Source of the DNA: Flavobacteriia bacterium
Lineage (GTDB): Bacteria > Bacteroidota > Bacteroidia > Flavobacteriales_D > Crocinitomicaceae
Direction of reading: 5' to 3'
Assembly: GCA_947458955.1 (NCBI GenBank)
Contig: CANGZT010000005.1
Span: 1 to 48,056 of the forward strand
DNA length: 48,056 bases
Part shown: positions 9,968 to 17,800 of the stretch, piece after piece
Layout: the number at the start of each line of letters is the position of its first letter
Position numbering within the stretch: the stretch's first letter is position 1
Notes under the pieces: model-generated
The model's database searches: none
Seen by the model: the letters and a program-made list of their open reading frames with translations, nothing else
Told to the model about the DNA's origin: nothing
Translations under genes and position numbers: made by a program

Positions 9968-10870
9968 ATGAAATCAATTTTTAAATATTATTTACCGATA
10001 ACAGTTCTTTCTGTTGCTCTTTTTTCTTGTGGTGGAAGCGATAGCACATCTTTAGACAGTGAATTAGGAGACCCATCATTAATGGTGAATTCTAAAAAAC
10101 AAGCTAAAATGCTTGATGATTTAATTCAGTCTATTCCATCGCCTGTGGAAATGAATACAGTTATTAAAGAGTCTGGTGCTCCGTTCAATGCAAATATTAT
10201 GCATAAAACATCTGAGGTAAATAAGTATACTACCAATTATCAGCAAGCCTTCAACGTTGGGGTTTATACTGCAGATATGGGGTATATTAATGTGTATGAT
10301 AAGACAATGTATTCTTTGGCTTGTATCAGTGCAGTAAAAAAATTATCAGATGCTATTCAAGTTGGTCAGTTTTTTGATTTCGAGGCTTTACAACGATTAT
10401 CAAAAAATAATAACAACGTTGATTCATTACAATACATTAGTATCAATAGTTTCAATAAAATGGATGCGTATTTGCGTTCTCAAAATAGAGGTGAATTATC
10501 TGTGTTAATTGTTGCTGGAGCATGGTTAGAAGGATTGCATATTGCTACTCAAACAATGAAGGCTAACGCAAATACAGAATTGAGAGAAAAAATTGGTGAA
10601 CAAAAAATTGTTTTAGAAAGTTTATTGAAAATTCTTGAAATGTGTAAACAAATTCCAGAATTTAAAAAAATCATCGATAACTATTCTAAGTTAAATGATT
10701 TGTATAAAAATGTAAAGATTGAATATATTCAAGGTGAACCTACTACAAAAGTGGTAAATGGTCAATTGGTTATTGAAGACACATCTTCAAGTAAAATAGT
10801 TATGACAGACGCACAGCTTACTGAAATTACTAATCTAATTGAAGAAGTTCGAAAAGATTTACTTAAGTAA
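9968..10870 (+). CDS. Predicted lipoprotein of unknown function
   Basis: 300 residues. The N-terminus (LPITVLSVALFSCGGSD) has a lipobox with Cys21, so it should be lipid-anchored in the envelope. The mature chain is mostly helical, with QKIVLESLLKILEMCKQI and a C-terminal helix ITNLIEEVRKDLLK, and contains no catalytic motif that I can recognise. It is the last gene of the rightward run begun by the T9SS cassette and is followed by a strong hairpin terminator at 10888-10917. Function not assigned. Confidence 0.72.
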   Translation: MKSIFKYYLPITVLSVALFSCGGSDSTSLDSELGDPSLMVNSKKQAKMLDDLIQSIPSPVEMNTVIKESGAPFNANIMHKTSEVNKYTTNYQQAFNVGVYTADMGYINVYDKTMYSLACISAVKKLSDAIQVGQFFDFEALQRLSKNNNNVDSLQYISINSFNKMDAYLRSQNRGELSVLIVAGAWLEGLHIATQTMKANANTELREKIGEQKIVLESLLKILEMCKQIPEFKKIIDNYSKLNDLYKNVKIEYIQGEPTTKVVNGQLVIEDTSSSKIVMTDAQLTEITNLIEEVRKDLLK

Positions 10871-10887
10871 TACAATTTATTTTTTTT

Positions 10888-10917
10888 AAAGGCGTATCAA
10901 TTTTGATGCGCCTTTTT
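10888..10917 (+). terminator. Rho-independent terminator after the lipoprotein gene
   Basis: Stem aaaggcgtatcaa / ttgatgcgccttt with one G:U pair, followed by a T-run, 17 nt after the stop at 10870. It closes the rightward transcription unit. Confidence 0.85.
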
Positions 10918-10991
10918 TATTTTCAAAAATCAGGGAAGTAATATTTCTAAAAAGGCAACGTTAATAAGATTAAGATCGTCTATAAATAAAA

Positions 10992-11021
10992 ACAAGTAAG
11001 TATTAATCCTTAATCACTTGT
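10992..11021. promoter_or_regulatory. Inverted repeat just before a start codon
   Basis: ACAAGT (10992-10997) and ATTAA (11002-11006) are mirrored by TTAAT (11010-11014) and ACTTGT (11016-11021). The dyad ends 3 nt before the ATG at 11025. It could be an RNA hairpin at the ribosome-binding region or a DNA operator; nothing in the sequence decides which. Confidence 0.4.
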
Positions 11022-11024
11022 ATT

Positions 11025-11384
11025 ATGAAACCGTATTATTATTCAGACTTTTTATCAAATTATGTAAAAGTATTTTTTACTGATAAAAACTTTCCTCTCG
11101 ATAAAACTTTTTTAGAAGAATTGTTCTTTTATATTCAGAATAATCAAGATAGTTGCGTAAATCATTTTGGTGAATTTCTTGAGTCGACGATTCACATGAA
11201 TGTTGTAGTGCAATATTTAAAAGCGTATTTTTCAGAGGAGAAAAATGATTTGGATAAGTATCTTTTTTTAAATGAATTTGCTAATACCAAAAACTTAAAA
11301 AAACTAAGTGCAAATCTATTAAGTGAGAAACAATACGCTTTCAGATTGATGAAGCATTTTTATGAAACCTACACATTAAATTAA
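11025..11384 (+). CDS. Small helical protein of unknown function
   Basis: 119 residues, no signal peptide and no membrane segment, rich in aromatic residues (YYYSDF, YVKVFF, ELFFYI, HFYETY) and predicted mainly alpha-helical. I do not recognise a family. It stands alone on this strand: a terminator precedes it, and its stop codon overlaps by 4 bp the stop of the convergent prenyltransferase gene. The upstream 30 nt form an inverted repeat that ends right at the start codon, which may control its translation or transcription. Existence as a gene is supported by the clean start and neighbour spacing, not by homology. Confidence 0.6.
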   Translation: MKPYYYSDFLSNYVKVFFTDKNFPLDKTFLEELFFYIQNNQDSCVNHFGEFLESTIHMNVVVQYLKAYFSEEKNDLDKYLFLNEFANTKNLKKLSANLLSEKQYAFRLMKHFYETYTLN

Positions 11385-12364
11385 AACCACCACCAATAGA
11401 AAGGAGTTAAAATTCCTGCAATCATAGCTATTTTTAAAAGTCGATCAGCAATTTTAAAATCTCGCATAGATTTCGCTTTTAACAAGCTTAATAATGAGAA
11501 TATAGTTGCTAAAACAGCTAGTGCAACAGGAATTGTAGCATAAACTTCAGTAAGAGAAACACTTCTTTTAAAGTATATTAGTAGAGAAAAATAAGAAATT
11601 GGGATCAAAATTAAAGTGAATGAAGCACTTATTTTTGCGTAATTTATACCATATTTCAAAGGAAGTGTTTTTGCTGATAAAATACGATCTCCATCGATAT
11701 CTTCAATGTCTTTGATGATTTCTCTACCAAAGTTCAAAATGAAAGAGAAAAAGGCGAAAATCCAGATAAACTTACCATTTTCTAAAAATATTTTTTTCCA
11801 TTCAAAAATGGCATAACTCACATTTTTAGAACTTTGAAAAATAGAGTTTGGAATATCGGTACTAAATGAACCATTTATGGCAAAATGGATACCCGTTAAA
11901 ATTACCACTAAAGAAGTTAAAAAGGCAACAATGAAATTACCCAACAATGTAGTCTTTTTAAAATAAACAGAATACAACCAAAGTATATTTATAGAAAACA
12001 GATGAATAAAAACATACCAAAATGTATGATAATAAATACTTAAAAGTATGGCAATACCAAAAGCGATAGCACTCAGTAACCAATGGTATAAAATCGCTTT
12101 TCTTTTAGGAACTATGTTTCCAATAATCCAATTTTCTGGTTTATTTATTTTATCACTCTTAATATCAAAATAATCGTTTATAATGTTCCCCGCTGCCGCA
12201 ATTAACAAGGTAGAAAAAACGAGTAATCCGAATAAAACTTGTTCAATTGTTTCATTTACGGTTATTTTCCCACCAATAGAAAAGAAACAAAAACGAACGG
12301 CATACATTGTCAATCCAATGATGATCAGGTTTGAAAAACGTATTAACTTTAAAAAAGTACTCAT
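11381..12364 (-). CDS. UbiA family prenyltransferase (geranylgeranylglycerol-phosphate geranylgeranyltransferase-like)
   Basis: 327 residues with about eight or nine hydrophobic membrane spans. Both aspartate-rich motifs of the UbiA family are visible: NIINDYFDIKSDKINKPENW (about residues 61-80) and DIEDIDGDRILSAKTLP (about 219-235). These bind the Mg-diphosphate of the prenyl donor. Flavobacterial members with this sequence style are usually named geranylgeranylglycerol-phosphate geranylgeranyltransferase; the true acceptor here is not determined by sequence. The gene follows the OmpA-like gene by 1 nt and is the last of the leftward run. Its 3' end overlaps the convergent small gene. Confidence 0.88.
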   Translation of the reverse strand: MSTFLKLIRFSNLIIIGLTMYAVRFCFFSIGGKITVNETIEQVLFGLLVFSTLLIAAAGNIINDYFDIKSDKINKPENWIIGNIVPKRKAILYHWLLSAIAFGIAILLSIYYHTFWYVFIHLFSINILWLYSVYFKKTTLLGNFIVAFLTSLVVILTGIHFAINGSFSTDIPNSIFQSSKNVSYAIFEWKKIFLENGKFIWIFAFFSFILNFGREIIKDIEDIDGDRILSAKTLPLKYGINYAKISASFTLILIPISYFSLLIYFKRSVSLTEVYATIPVALAVLATIFSLLSLLKAKSMRDFKIADRLLKIAMIAGILTPFYWWWF

Positions 12365-12365
12365 T

Positions 12366-14375
12366 TTATTTTACAAATTTATATTCGGTACGTCTATTTT
12401 GTTGGTGTGCTTTTTCTTGTGCCACAGATGATTTTAACGCAGCAATTTCATCGTCTGAAATTTTTGGTTGACTTTCACCATACCCTTTAGCGCTTAATCG
12501 AGTTGCATCTATCCCTTGTTCGATTAGGTAATTTTTAACAGCATTAGCACGTCCTTCTGATAACTGTTGATTTTCAGTAGCATCACCACGTGTGTCTGTA
12601 TGACCACCAATTTCAATGGTCAAGGTAGGGTTTTTAATCAACAAATCTCTTAATTTATTTAATTCGATGAAAGACTCCGGCCTTAAGTTTGATTTATTTA
12701 AATCAAAAAATACATTAGCTAATACAACTGGTAAATCACTACCAATAGGCACCATATTAATATCCAAATGCACTGCCTCTTGATTTTCTTTCACTTCCAT
12801 ATTAAAGTTTTGTGAAAAGAAATTATATCCCGGATAAGAAACATTTACTGCATATTCTTTCCCTACGGGCAGAGAAACCGTAAACTCACCATTTACTGCA
12901 TCTGCTTCAGATCGAATCACTTCTTTACCAGTTTTTAAATCAATTAGTTGGAATTTACCAGGGATAGGTTTTTTGGTTATAGCATCCGATACTAAACCTT
13001 CAAAATAAAGTGTTTTTATAGGCTTTAAGGAAGGAGGCATGTCAAAATAATAGATATCTAAATCTCCAAATCCGCCTTCTCGATTAGATGCAAAAAAACC
13101 AATTTCTCCATCAGGACTCACCATTAAGGAATTTTCGTCATCTTTTGTATTGATTGGATAACCCAAATTGATAGGGTCTGACCAAGTACCATTTTCTTGT
13201 AACCGAGTCATATATAAATCAAAACCTCCCATTCCTATATGGCCGCGAGAAGCAAAGTAGAGTGTTTTTCCATCAGGGTGAATTAAAACGGATTCTTCTT
13301 CACTTGTTGTATTTACGTTGTTTGGTAATCTAATTGGTTGTCCCCATGTTCCGTTTTCGTTTAAAGTTGCTGTATAGATATCTGAGTTTTTTTGACCATT
13401 TTGACCACGTATACTTCTTATAAAATAGATCGTTTTTCCATCAGCAGAAAGTGAAGGTTGTGTCTCCCATAAATTACTATTGATACTTCCAGCTAGATTC
13501 GATACTGTTCCCCATCTATTTCCCAGTTTTTTAGTAATGAATAAATCACAACTTCCTTTTCCTTGTCTTCCCTCACCGTAGTCGGAACCACTAGCATCTG
13601 GACAAGCTACAAATATTAACGATCGACCATCAGCAGCAATGGTCGGTGCTCCTTCATTATTGACAGTATTGATGTGTGTAGGCATGGGTTCTGCTTTCAC
13701 CCATGCATTGTTTACTAAGTGAGAAATATAAAAGTCTTCTTGTTTTTTATATGGACCTTGTACTCGATTATCTTCTACTAATCTTGTAAATAATATTGTT
13801 TTTCCATCTACGGTTATAGTCGGAAAATATTCTGGGTCTTTTGTATTGATTGCCGGACCCATATTTTGAGGTTTAAAATTAGACGGATGACTAATCGCTT
13901 GTATGGCGAAATTAGAAGATTCAATTAATTTTCTAGCGGTTGAAATATTTGCTGGATTTGCGGATTTAAATAACAAAAATTCTTGTGCAGTTTTAATACA
14001 AGAGGCATAATCACCTATGGCAAATTGTAAATTGCTTAAGAAGAAATAGGTATTTCCTGTTGGGGAGTGATTAGGATTAATTTGAATAGCTTTTTTGTAA
14101 TAGTCTATGGCAAGTGGTAATTGATTAGACATCTCTGCAAATTCACCGGCTAGTAAATACGCTTCCCAAAAATTAGGATCTTTTTCAAGTGATTTTTGAA
14201 CAATTTCTAAACCTAGTGTATAATTTTCTCTTCCATAAACGTCTTTGTTTTGGCGAGGAGCGTCCATTGCTTCTTCTAATAATTTGATTGCTTTTTTGCT
14301 ACTCGAAGAATACTGTTGTCCAGAGGAGTAAAAAAAAGATCCTAAGAAGAAAGACAGAAGAATGATTTTATTCAT
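12366..14375 (-). CDS. PorE-like OmpA family protein (TPR, PD40 propeller, OmpA C-terminus)
   Basis: 669 residues. Signal peptide at the start (MNKIILLSFFLGSFFYSSGQ), TPR-type helices to about residue 150, then PD40 beta-propeller strands (e.g. EYFPTITVDGKTILFTR, TQPSLSADGKTIYFIRS, ENSLMVSPDGEIGFFASN), a carboxypeptidase-regulatory-like domain (about 455-535), and a C-terminal OmpA-like domain (FFDLNKSNLRPES ... GGHTDTRGDATENQ ... LSEGRA). This is the same order as PorE, the T9SS component that binds peptidoglycan. It is shorter than the paralogue at 6580-9411, lacking one of its beta regions. It sits 2 nt after queE and 1 nt before the prenyltransferase gene, away from any cargo gene, so it may be the general PorE, while the other copy serves one cargo. 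That division is inference. Confidence 0.88.
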   Translation of the reverse strand: MNKIILLSFFLGSFFYSSGQQYSSSSKKAIKLLEEAMDAPRQNKDVYGRENYTLGLEIVQKSLEKDPNFWEAYLLAGEFAEMSNQLPLAIDYYKKAIQINPNHSPTGNTYFFLSNLQFAIGDYASCIKTAQEFLLFKSANPANISTARKLIESSNFAIQAISHPSNFKPQNMGPAINTKDPEYFPTITVDGKTILFTRLVEDNRVQGPYKKQEDFYISHLVNNAWVKAEPMPTHINTVNNEGAPTIAADGRSLIFVACPDASGSDYGEGRQGKGSCDLFITKKLGNRWGTVSNLAGSINSNLWETQPSLSADGKTIYFIRSIRGQNGQKNSDIYTATLNENGTWGQPIRLPNNVNTTSEEESVLIHPDGKTLYFASRGHIGMGGFDLYMTRLQENGTWSDPINLGYPINTKDDENSLMVSPDGEIGFFASNREGGFGDLDIYYFDMPPSLKPIKTLYFEGLVSDAITKKPIPGKFQLIDLKTGKEVIRSEADAVNGEFTVSLPVGKEYAVNVSYPGYNFFSQNFNMEVKENQEAVHLDINMVPIGSDLPVVLANVFFDLNKSNLRPESFIELNKLRDLLIKNPTLTIEIGGHTDTRGDATENQQLSEGRANAVKNYLIEQGIDATRLSAKGYGESQPKISDDEIAALKSSVAQEKAHQQNRRTEYKFVK

Positions 14376-14377
14376 TT

Positions 14378-15001
14378 TTAAGGAATATTTAGGTATTTAT
14401 GGGTTTGTAAAGAAAGTTTCCATTTTGGGTTTTGCTTTACATATTCAATAATTAGTGGTAATAACGTTTCGCTTTTTGACCATTCAGGTTGTAAGTATAA
14501 TTTGCAGTTTGTATTCACCTTGAGACTATGTTCTTCGGCCCATTGTAAATCTGAAGGATGGAATATCACCACTTTCAGTTCATTTGCTTTTTGGTAGGCC
14601 TCATCTACTGGTTTTTTGAACTTTTTAGGTGAAAAACAATACCAATCAATTGCTCCTTGTAAAGAGTAACAACCGGAAGTCTCTATAGCAACTTCAAAAT
14701 TATTTTCATGTAGAATATCAACTAGTGATGTCAAGTTATACATGGCTGGTTCTCCTCCAGTAATAACAACAAAATCGGTTTTTGATTTTTTGATTTCGTT
14801 CACGATTTTATCTACAGACATCGAATTGTGTTGTGTTGCGTCCCAACTTTCTTTCACGTCACACCAAACACAGCCCACATCACATCCTCCCAATCGAACA
14901 AAATAAGCAGATCTTCCTGCGTGAAAGCCTTCCCCTTGAAGGGTGTAAAAATGTTCCATTATCGGAAATTCTGAAGGTATTTCTATAGATAACTCATTCA
15001 T
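14378..15001 (-). CDS. queE: 7-carboxy-7-deazaguanine synthase
   Basis: 207 residues. Radical-SAM enzyme of queuosine/7-deazaguanine synthesis, converting 6-carboxytetrahydropterin to 7-carboxy-7-deazaguanine. The QueE start EHFYTLQGEGFHAGRSAYFV is present, followed by the [4Fe-4S] cysteines in GGCDVGCVWCDVKESWD (C40, C44, C47; the CX3CX2C spacing usual for QueE), and the SAM-contact motif VVITGGEPAMYN (about 79-90). Near-full family length. No other queuosine genes are in the window. It is followed by the OmpA-like gene with a 2-nt gap, so they are likely co-transcribed. Confidence 0.94.
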   Translation of the reverse strand: MNELSIEIPSEFPIMEHFYTLQGEGFHAGRSAYFVRLGGCDVGCVWCDVKESWDATQHNSMSVDKIVNEIKKSKTDFVVITGGEPAMYNLTSLVDILHENNFEVAIETSGCYSLQGAIDWYCFSPKKFKKPVDEAYQKANELKVVIFHPSDLQWAEEHSLKVNTNCKLYLQPEWSKSETLLPLIIEYVKQNPKWKLSLQTHKYLNIP

Positions 15002-15046
15002 AATTCAAATGTACTAAATTATCTAAACGAATATTGATGAATCTTA

Positions 15047-15691
15047 TTATTCTATTCCGTATTTCATTGCAAATTTCACTAAACCTACAGCCGATTTAAC
15101 TCCTATTTTCTCCATGATTTTATTCCTATGACCTTCAACCGTTCTTTTACTTATAAATAATTGATCACCAATCTCTTTGGAAGTCATTTCTTTAACGAGC
15201 ATGGAAATAATTTGAATTTCACGAAGTGTCAGGTTAAATTCATTTTGAATTAAAGTAGGTTGATTTTCACTTTTTTGTTTAAATAAAATATCTGCTACTT
15301 CATTTGATAAGTATCGATCTCTTTTGAGAGTAGTTATTATTGCTCTAGTTATTTCTTCTAGATTTGAATTTTTTAAAATATAACCTGCTGCACCTTTTGA
15401 TAATGCGTTTCTGATTAAGTCTTCTTCTTTATGCATTGTGAGCATGAGAACAGGAGTTTCAATTTCTTGCTCTTTGATTTTTTTTAAAGTTGAAATACCA
15501 TCTAAAACAGGCATATTTATATCTAGCATAATTAAATCAAAAGCTTGTTTTTCTAGTAATTTAAGTGCTTCTTTTCCATTTTTAGCAGGAGTTATTTTAA
15601 GATCAATGTTTTTTTGAGTCTCTAACATGAGTGTCAAGCCTTTTATTACCAATTCATGGTCATCAACCAACAGTAAATTAATTATTTTCAT
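15047..15691 (-). CDS. NarL/LuxR-type response regulator
   Basis: 214 residues. Receiver domain at 1-120 with acidic pocket D10/D11, phosphoacceptor D57 (LIMLDINMP), and conserved T85/K88 (LTMHKEED). A LuxR-type helix-turn-helix follows at about 150-212 (LTLREIQIISMLVKEMTSKE ... RTVEGHRNKIMEKIGV). It overlaps the 3' end of the histidine kinase gene by 14 bp, so it is almost certainly its cognate regulator. Targets are unknown; the 24-bp palindrome at 17777-17800 upstream of the operon is a candidate binding site. Confidence 0.93.
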   Translation of the reverse strand: MKIINLLLVDDHELVIKGLTLMLETQKNIDLKITPAKNGKEALKLLEKQAFDLIMLDINMPVLDGISTLKKIKEQEIETPVLMLTMHKEEDLIRNALSKGAAGYILKNSNLEEITRAIITTLKRDRYLSNEVADILFKQKSENQPTLIQNEFNLTLREIQIISMLVKEMTSKEIGDQLFISKRTVEGHRNKIMEKIGVKSAVGLVKFAMKYGIE

Positions 15692-16955
15692 AAAGCGTAA
15701 AAATTAAACAGGTACCATGATTTTTATTACTTAACCATTCATATTCAGCTTCAAGAATATCTAATCTGTGGTTTATATTTCTAAGGCCATTATTTTTTTG
15801 AACAGTATCCAAATCAAATCCAATTCCATCATCTTTAAGGTTAAAAATAATTTGACTTTTTTTCTTTGAAATATTGATATCTAAATGTTTTGCTTGAGAA
15901 TGTTTTACAGAGTTAGTAATAAATTCTTGTACAATTCGATAAATAATACTTTCTTCTTTTTTGTCTTTTCTGGTTAAATTAGATACCGAGGAATTAAAAG
16001 ATATTATCGCTGTATACACTGAATTTGATTGTTTACAAAGTTGATCTATTGCAATATCTAAAGTGTTGTTTTCTAAAATAAAAGGCATTAAATCAAATGA
16101 AATTGCACGAACAGATGAAATAGTATCATTCATCATTTTATCGATTTCTTGCAAACATTCTTTAAATTCGACTGTGTTTTTTTCCATCAATGAAAGGGAT
16201 CCTAAGTAAAATTTAATCGCGCCAAGCTCTTGACCTAGTGTATCATGTAGATCAGATGCTAATCGTTTTCTTTCTTGATCTTGTCCTTGAATGATTCCCT
16301 TTAGTGTGTTTAGTTCAGCATTTTTTTGTTGAGTGATATCTTTACAGATTAATAAAATTTGATCTTTTTGTTCAAATTCTATATTAATCAAATTTATTTC
16401 GAAATAATCAGTAGTAAGGTCTTTGTTTTTAAGTGATAAGAAAAATACTTCTTGTTGTTTCTGAGTTTGTTTGAAAAACTCAATTCTATTCCCAAGTCGT
16501 TTTGGAATATATTCATCAATCAAAAAATATTTCTTGACGATTTTATCATTTAAGAATTTTTCACCCTCACTATTACTGTAATAGATGTTGTTGTTAAAAT
16601 CAAAAACAAAGATTTGCTCTGGTAAAGTTTTGAGAATTAAATTGAAGTTTTCTTTATTTATTGTATTAATTTCTAATTCATCGATGTACGCATTAATACC
16701 TTCTCCTAGTATTTGAAAATCGTATTTGAATTCATCTACTGGGAATTTTTTATAAAGGTTATCCGCCATATTATTATGGAGATGTTCAACAATTGCATTC
16801 CTAAGATTTCTTTCTTCAGTACTTTTCGATTTTAATAGTTCTAATTCTTTGTATAAATTTTCAATGTTATTTTCGATAGTCAGTTTTGGTACAAATTCAT
16901 CAAAATTGATTTCACGAAGTGTATTTATGATTTTATCAATTTCTTTTTGATTCAT
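15678..16955 (-). CDS. Soluble PAS-domain sensor histidine kinase (HisKA_3 type)
   Basis: 425 residues with no membrane span, so it senses inside the cell. The N-terminal 100 residues are helical and unassigned; a PAS-like domain follows at about 104-215 (LPEQIFVFDFNNNIYYSNSE ... LLICKDITQQKNAEL); HisKA_3 dimerisation/phosphoacceptor region has the motif ERKRLASDLHDTLGQE with H237; the ATPase domain shows N348 (EFITNSVKHS) and the G box DDGIGFD (about 375-381) with a later NNGLRNINHR. NarL-type partner gene overlaps its end. Its start overlaps by 20 bp the end of a small STAS-like gene, making translational coupling likely. The two STAS-like proteins are obvious candidates for supplying or modulating the signal. 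Confidence 0.93.
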   Translation of the reverse strand: MNQKEIDKIINTLREINFDEFVPKLTIENNIENLYKELELLKSKSTEERNLRNAIVEHLHNNMADNLYKKFPVDEFKYDFQILGEGINAYIDELEINTINKENFNLILKTLPEQIFVFDFNNNIYYSNSEGEKFLNDKIVKKYFLIDEYIPKRLGNRIEFFKQTQKQQEVFFLSLKNKDLTTDYFEINLINIEFEQKDQILLICKDITQQKNAELNTLKGIIQGQDQERKRLASDLHDTLGQELGAIKFYLGSLSLMEKNTVEFKECLQEIDKMMNDTISSVRAISFDLMPFILENNTLDIAIDQLCKQSNSVYTAIISFNSSVSNLTRKDKKEESIIYRIVQEFITNSVKHSQAKHLDINISKKKSQIIFNLKDDGIGFDLDTVQKNNGLRNINHRLDILEAEYEWLSNKNHGTCLIFTLYENN

Positions 16956-17343
16956 TTAGTTTTCTTTGTTTTAATAACCAGTTAATTGCCTCTGTTCTGT
17001 CTGTAAATGCACGAAACGGTATTTTAGGTTTTTTAATTGCTATAAAAATATTCACTATATATTTTTGAAGATGATTATGCACGAGCGCAGCTGAAGCATG
17101 TAAAAAATCTTGTCCGTATTTATCTGCAAATTCTTTGCCTTCAGCAGGCATTCCTTTGATATTTTTAAAGTCGTATAACCAATATTGTTTCTCACCTGCT
17201 GAAATTTTATGTCTCATCTCAATTAACTTTTGGCAAGTAGAAAGATCTAGTAGTATTTCTTTTTTTATATAGCTATTAAGTATACCATTTTCATCAAACC
17301 AATATTTTTGAATGTCATCTTCTAACTCTACTATCGGATTCAT
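16936..17343 (-). CDS. STAS/SpoIIAA-like small protein, copy 2 of a tandem pair
   Basis: 135 residues, soluble. It resembles the STAS-like proteins common in Bacteroidota (DUF7793-type, my recollection): a beta strand with an aromatic DENGILNSYI segment, helix CQKLIEMRHKI, strand QYWLYDFKNIKGM, then helix AEGKEFADKYGQDFLHASA, strand/helix ALVHNHLQKYIVNIF, and the closing KKPKIPFRAFTDRTEAINWL. The usual STAS phospho-acceptor serine/threonine loop is not evident. It is clearly homologous to its upstream neighbour, overlapping it by 29 bp and overlapping the kinase gene by 20 bp. A role as a protein-interaction input to the kinase is inference from gene order. Confidence 0.75.
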   Translation of the reverse strand: MNPIVELEDDIQKYWFDENGILNSYIKKEILLDLSTCQKLIEMRHKISAGEKQYWLYDFKNIKGMPAEGKEFADKYGQDFLHASAALVHNHLQKYIVNIFIAIKKPKIPFRAFTDRTEAINWLLKQRKLNESKRN

Positions 17344-17722
17344 TTTTTGAATTTTTTATAGTTAATAACCAATCTATTGCTTTTTGTTTACTCGTAAAAA
17401 TATGAGTAGGTATTTTAGGCTTTTTTACTTTCAAAAAAGTAGAAATTAAAAATTTTTGAAAATGGGAATTTACTAAAATGGCTGAAGCATAAAGATAATC
17501 TTGTCCATGTCTTGATAAATATTCTTTAGCATTCCTATCTAGAGATCTAATTCGGTTTAAATCGTACAACCAATATTGTTTTTTTCCTTCTGATATTTCA
17601 TGTCTTAAATGAATACATTCAATACAATTTTCAAGGTTTAAGTCAATATCTTGTATAAAGATGGAGTACAAAATATCATCTTCAAACCAAAACTTCATGT
17701 ATTTGTTAGTTGCTTCTTTCAT
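17315..17722 (-). CDS. STAS/SpoIIAA-like small protein, copy 1 of a tandem pair
   Basis: 135 residues, soluble, same length as the following copy. Shared blocks: LRHEISEGKKQYWLYDLNRI versus MRHKISAGEKQYWLYDFKNI, AKEYLSRHGQDYLYASAILV versus GKEFADKYGQDFLHASAALV, and KKPKIPTHIFTSKQKAIDWL versus KKPKIPFRAFTDRTEAINWL. The N-terminal ~35 residues differ most. First gene of the four-gene signalling operon, preceded by TATCTTTG (17740-17747, read leftward) and by a perfect palindrome at 17777-17800. Family assignment rests on fold-like pattern and recollection, so the functional name is tentative. Confidence 0.75.
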   Translation of the reverse strand: MKEATNKYMKFWFEDDILYSIFIQDIDLNLENCIECIHLRHEISEGKKQYWLYDLNRIRSLDRNAKEYLSRHGQDYLYASAILVNSHFQKFLISTFLKVKKPKIPTHIFTSKQKAIDWLLTIKNSKNESDSRVRR

Positions 17723-17739
17723 TCAATTTGTTTCAATTA

Positions 17740-17747
17740 CAAAGATA
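17740..17747 (-). promoter_or_regulatory. Putative -7 promoter element of the signalling operon
   Basis: Leftward TATCTTTG fits TAnnTTTG and is 18 nt upstream of the ATG at 17722. A TTG lies 24 nt further upstream (17774-17772), longer than the 19-nt spacing seen elsewhere in the window, so the -33 element is poor and the promoter may need an activator. Confidence 0.45.
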
Positions 17748-17776
17748 TCAAGTGATAAATAATTTTCGGTTCAAAA

Positions 17777-17800
17777 AAAACAGGTATTTATACCTGTTTT
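17777..17800. promoter_or_regulatory. Perfect 24-bp inverted repeat upstream of the signalling operon
   Basis: AAAACAGGTA-TTTA-TACCTGTTTT: 10-bp arms with a 4-nt centre, 30 nt upstream of the putative -7 element, in the divergent region between the STAS/kinase operon and the dksA-like gene. On the minus strand it is followed by T8, so it could also be read as a terminator, but no leftward gene precedes it. Candidate operator for the NarL-type regulator. Confidence 0.5.

Noticed and set aside
17777-17800. Terminator for a leftward gene
   Set aside because: The hairpin plus T8 looks like a terminator, but the gene to its right is transcribed rightwards, so there is no transcript to end; kept as a candidate operator.
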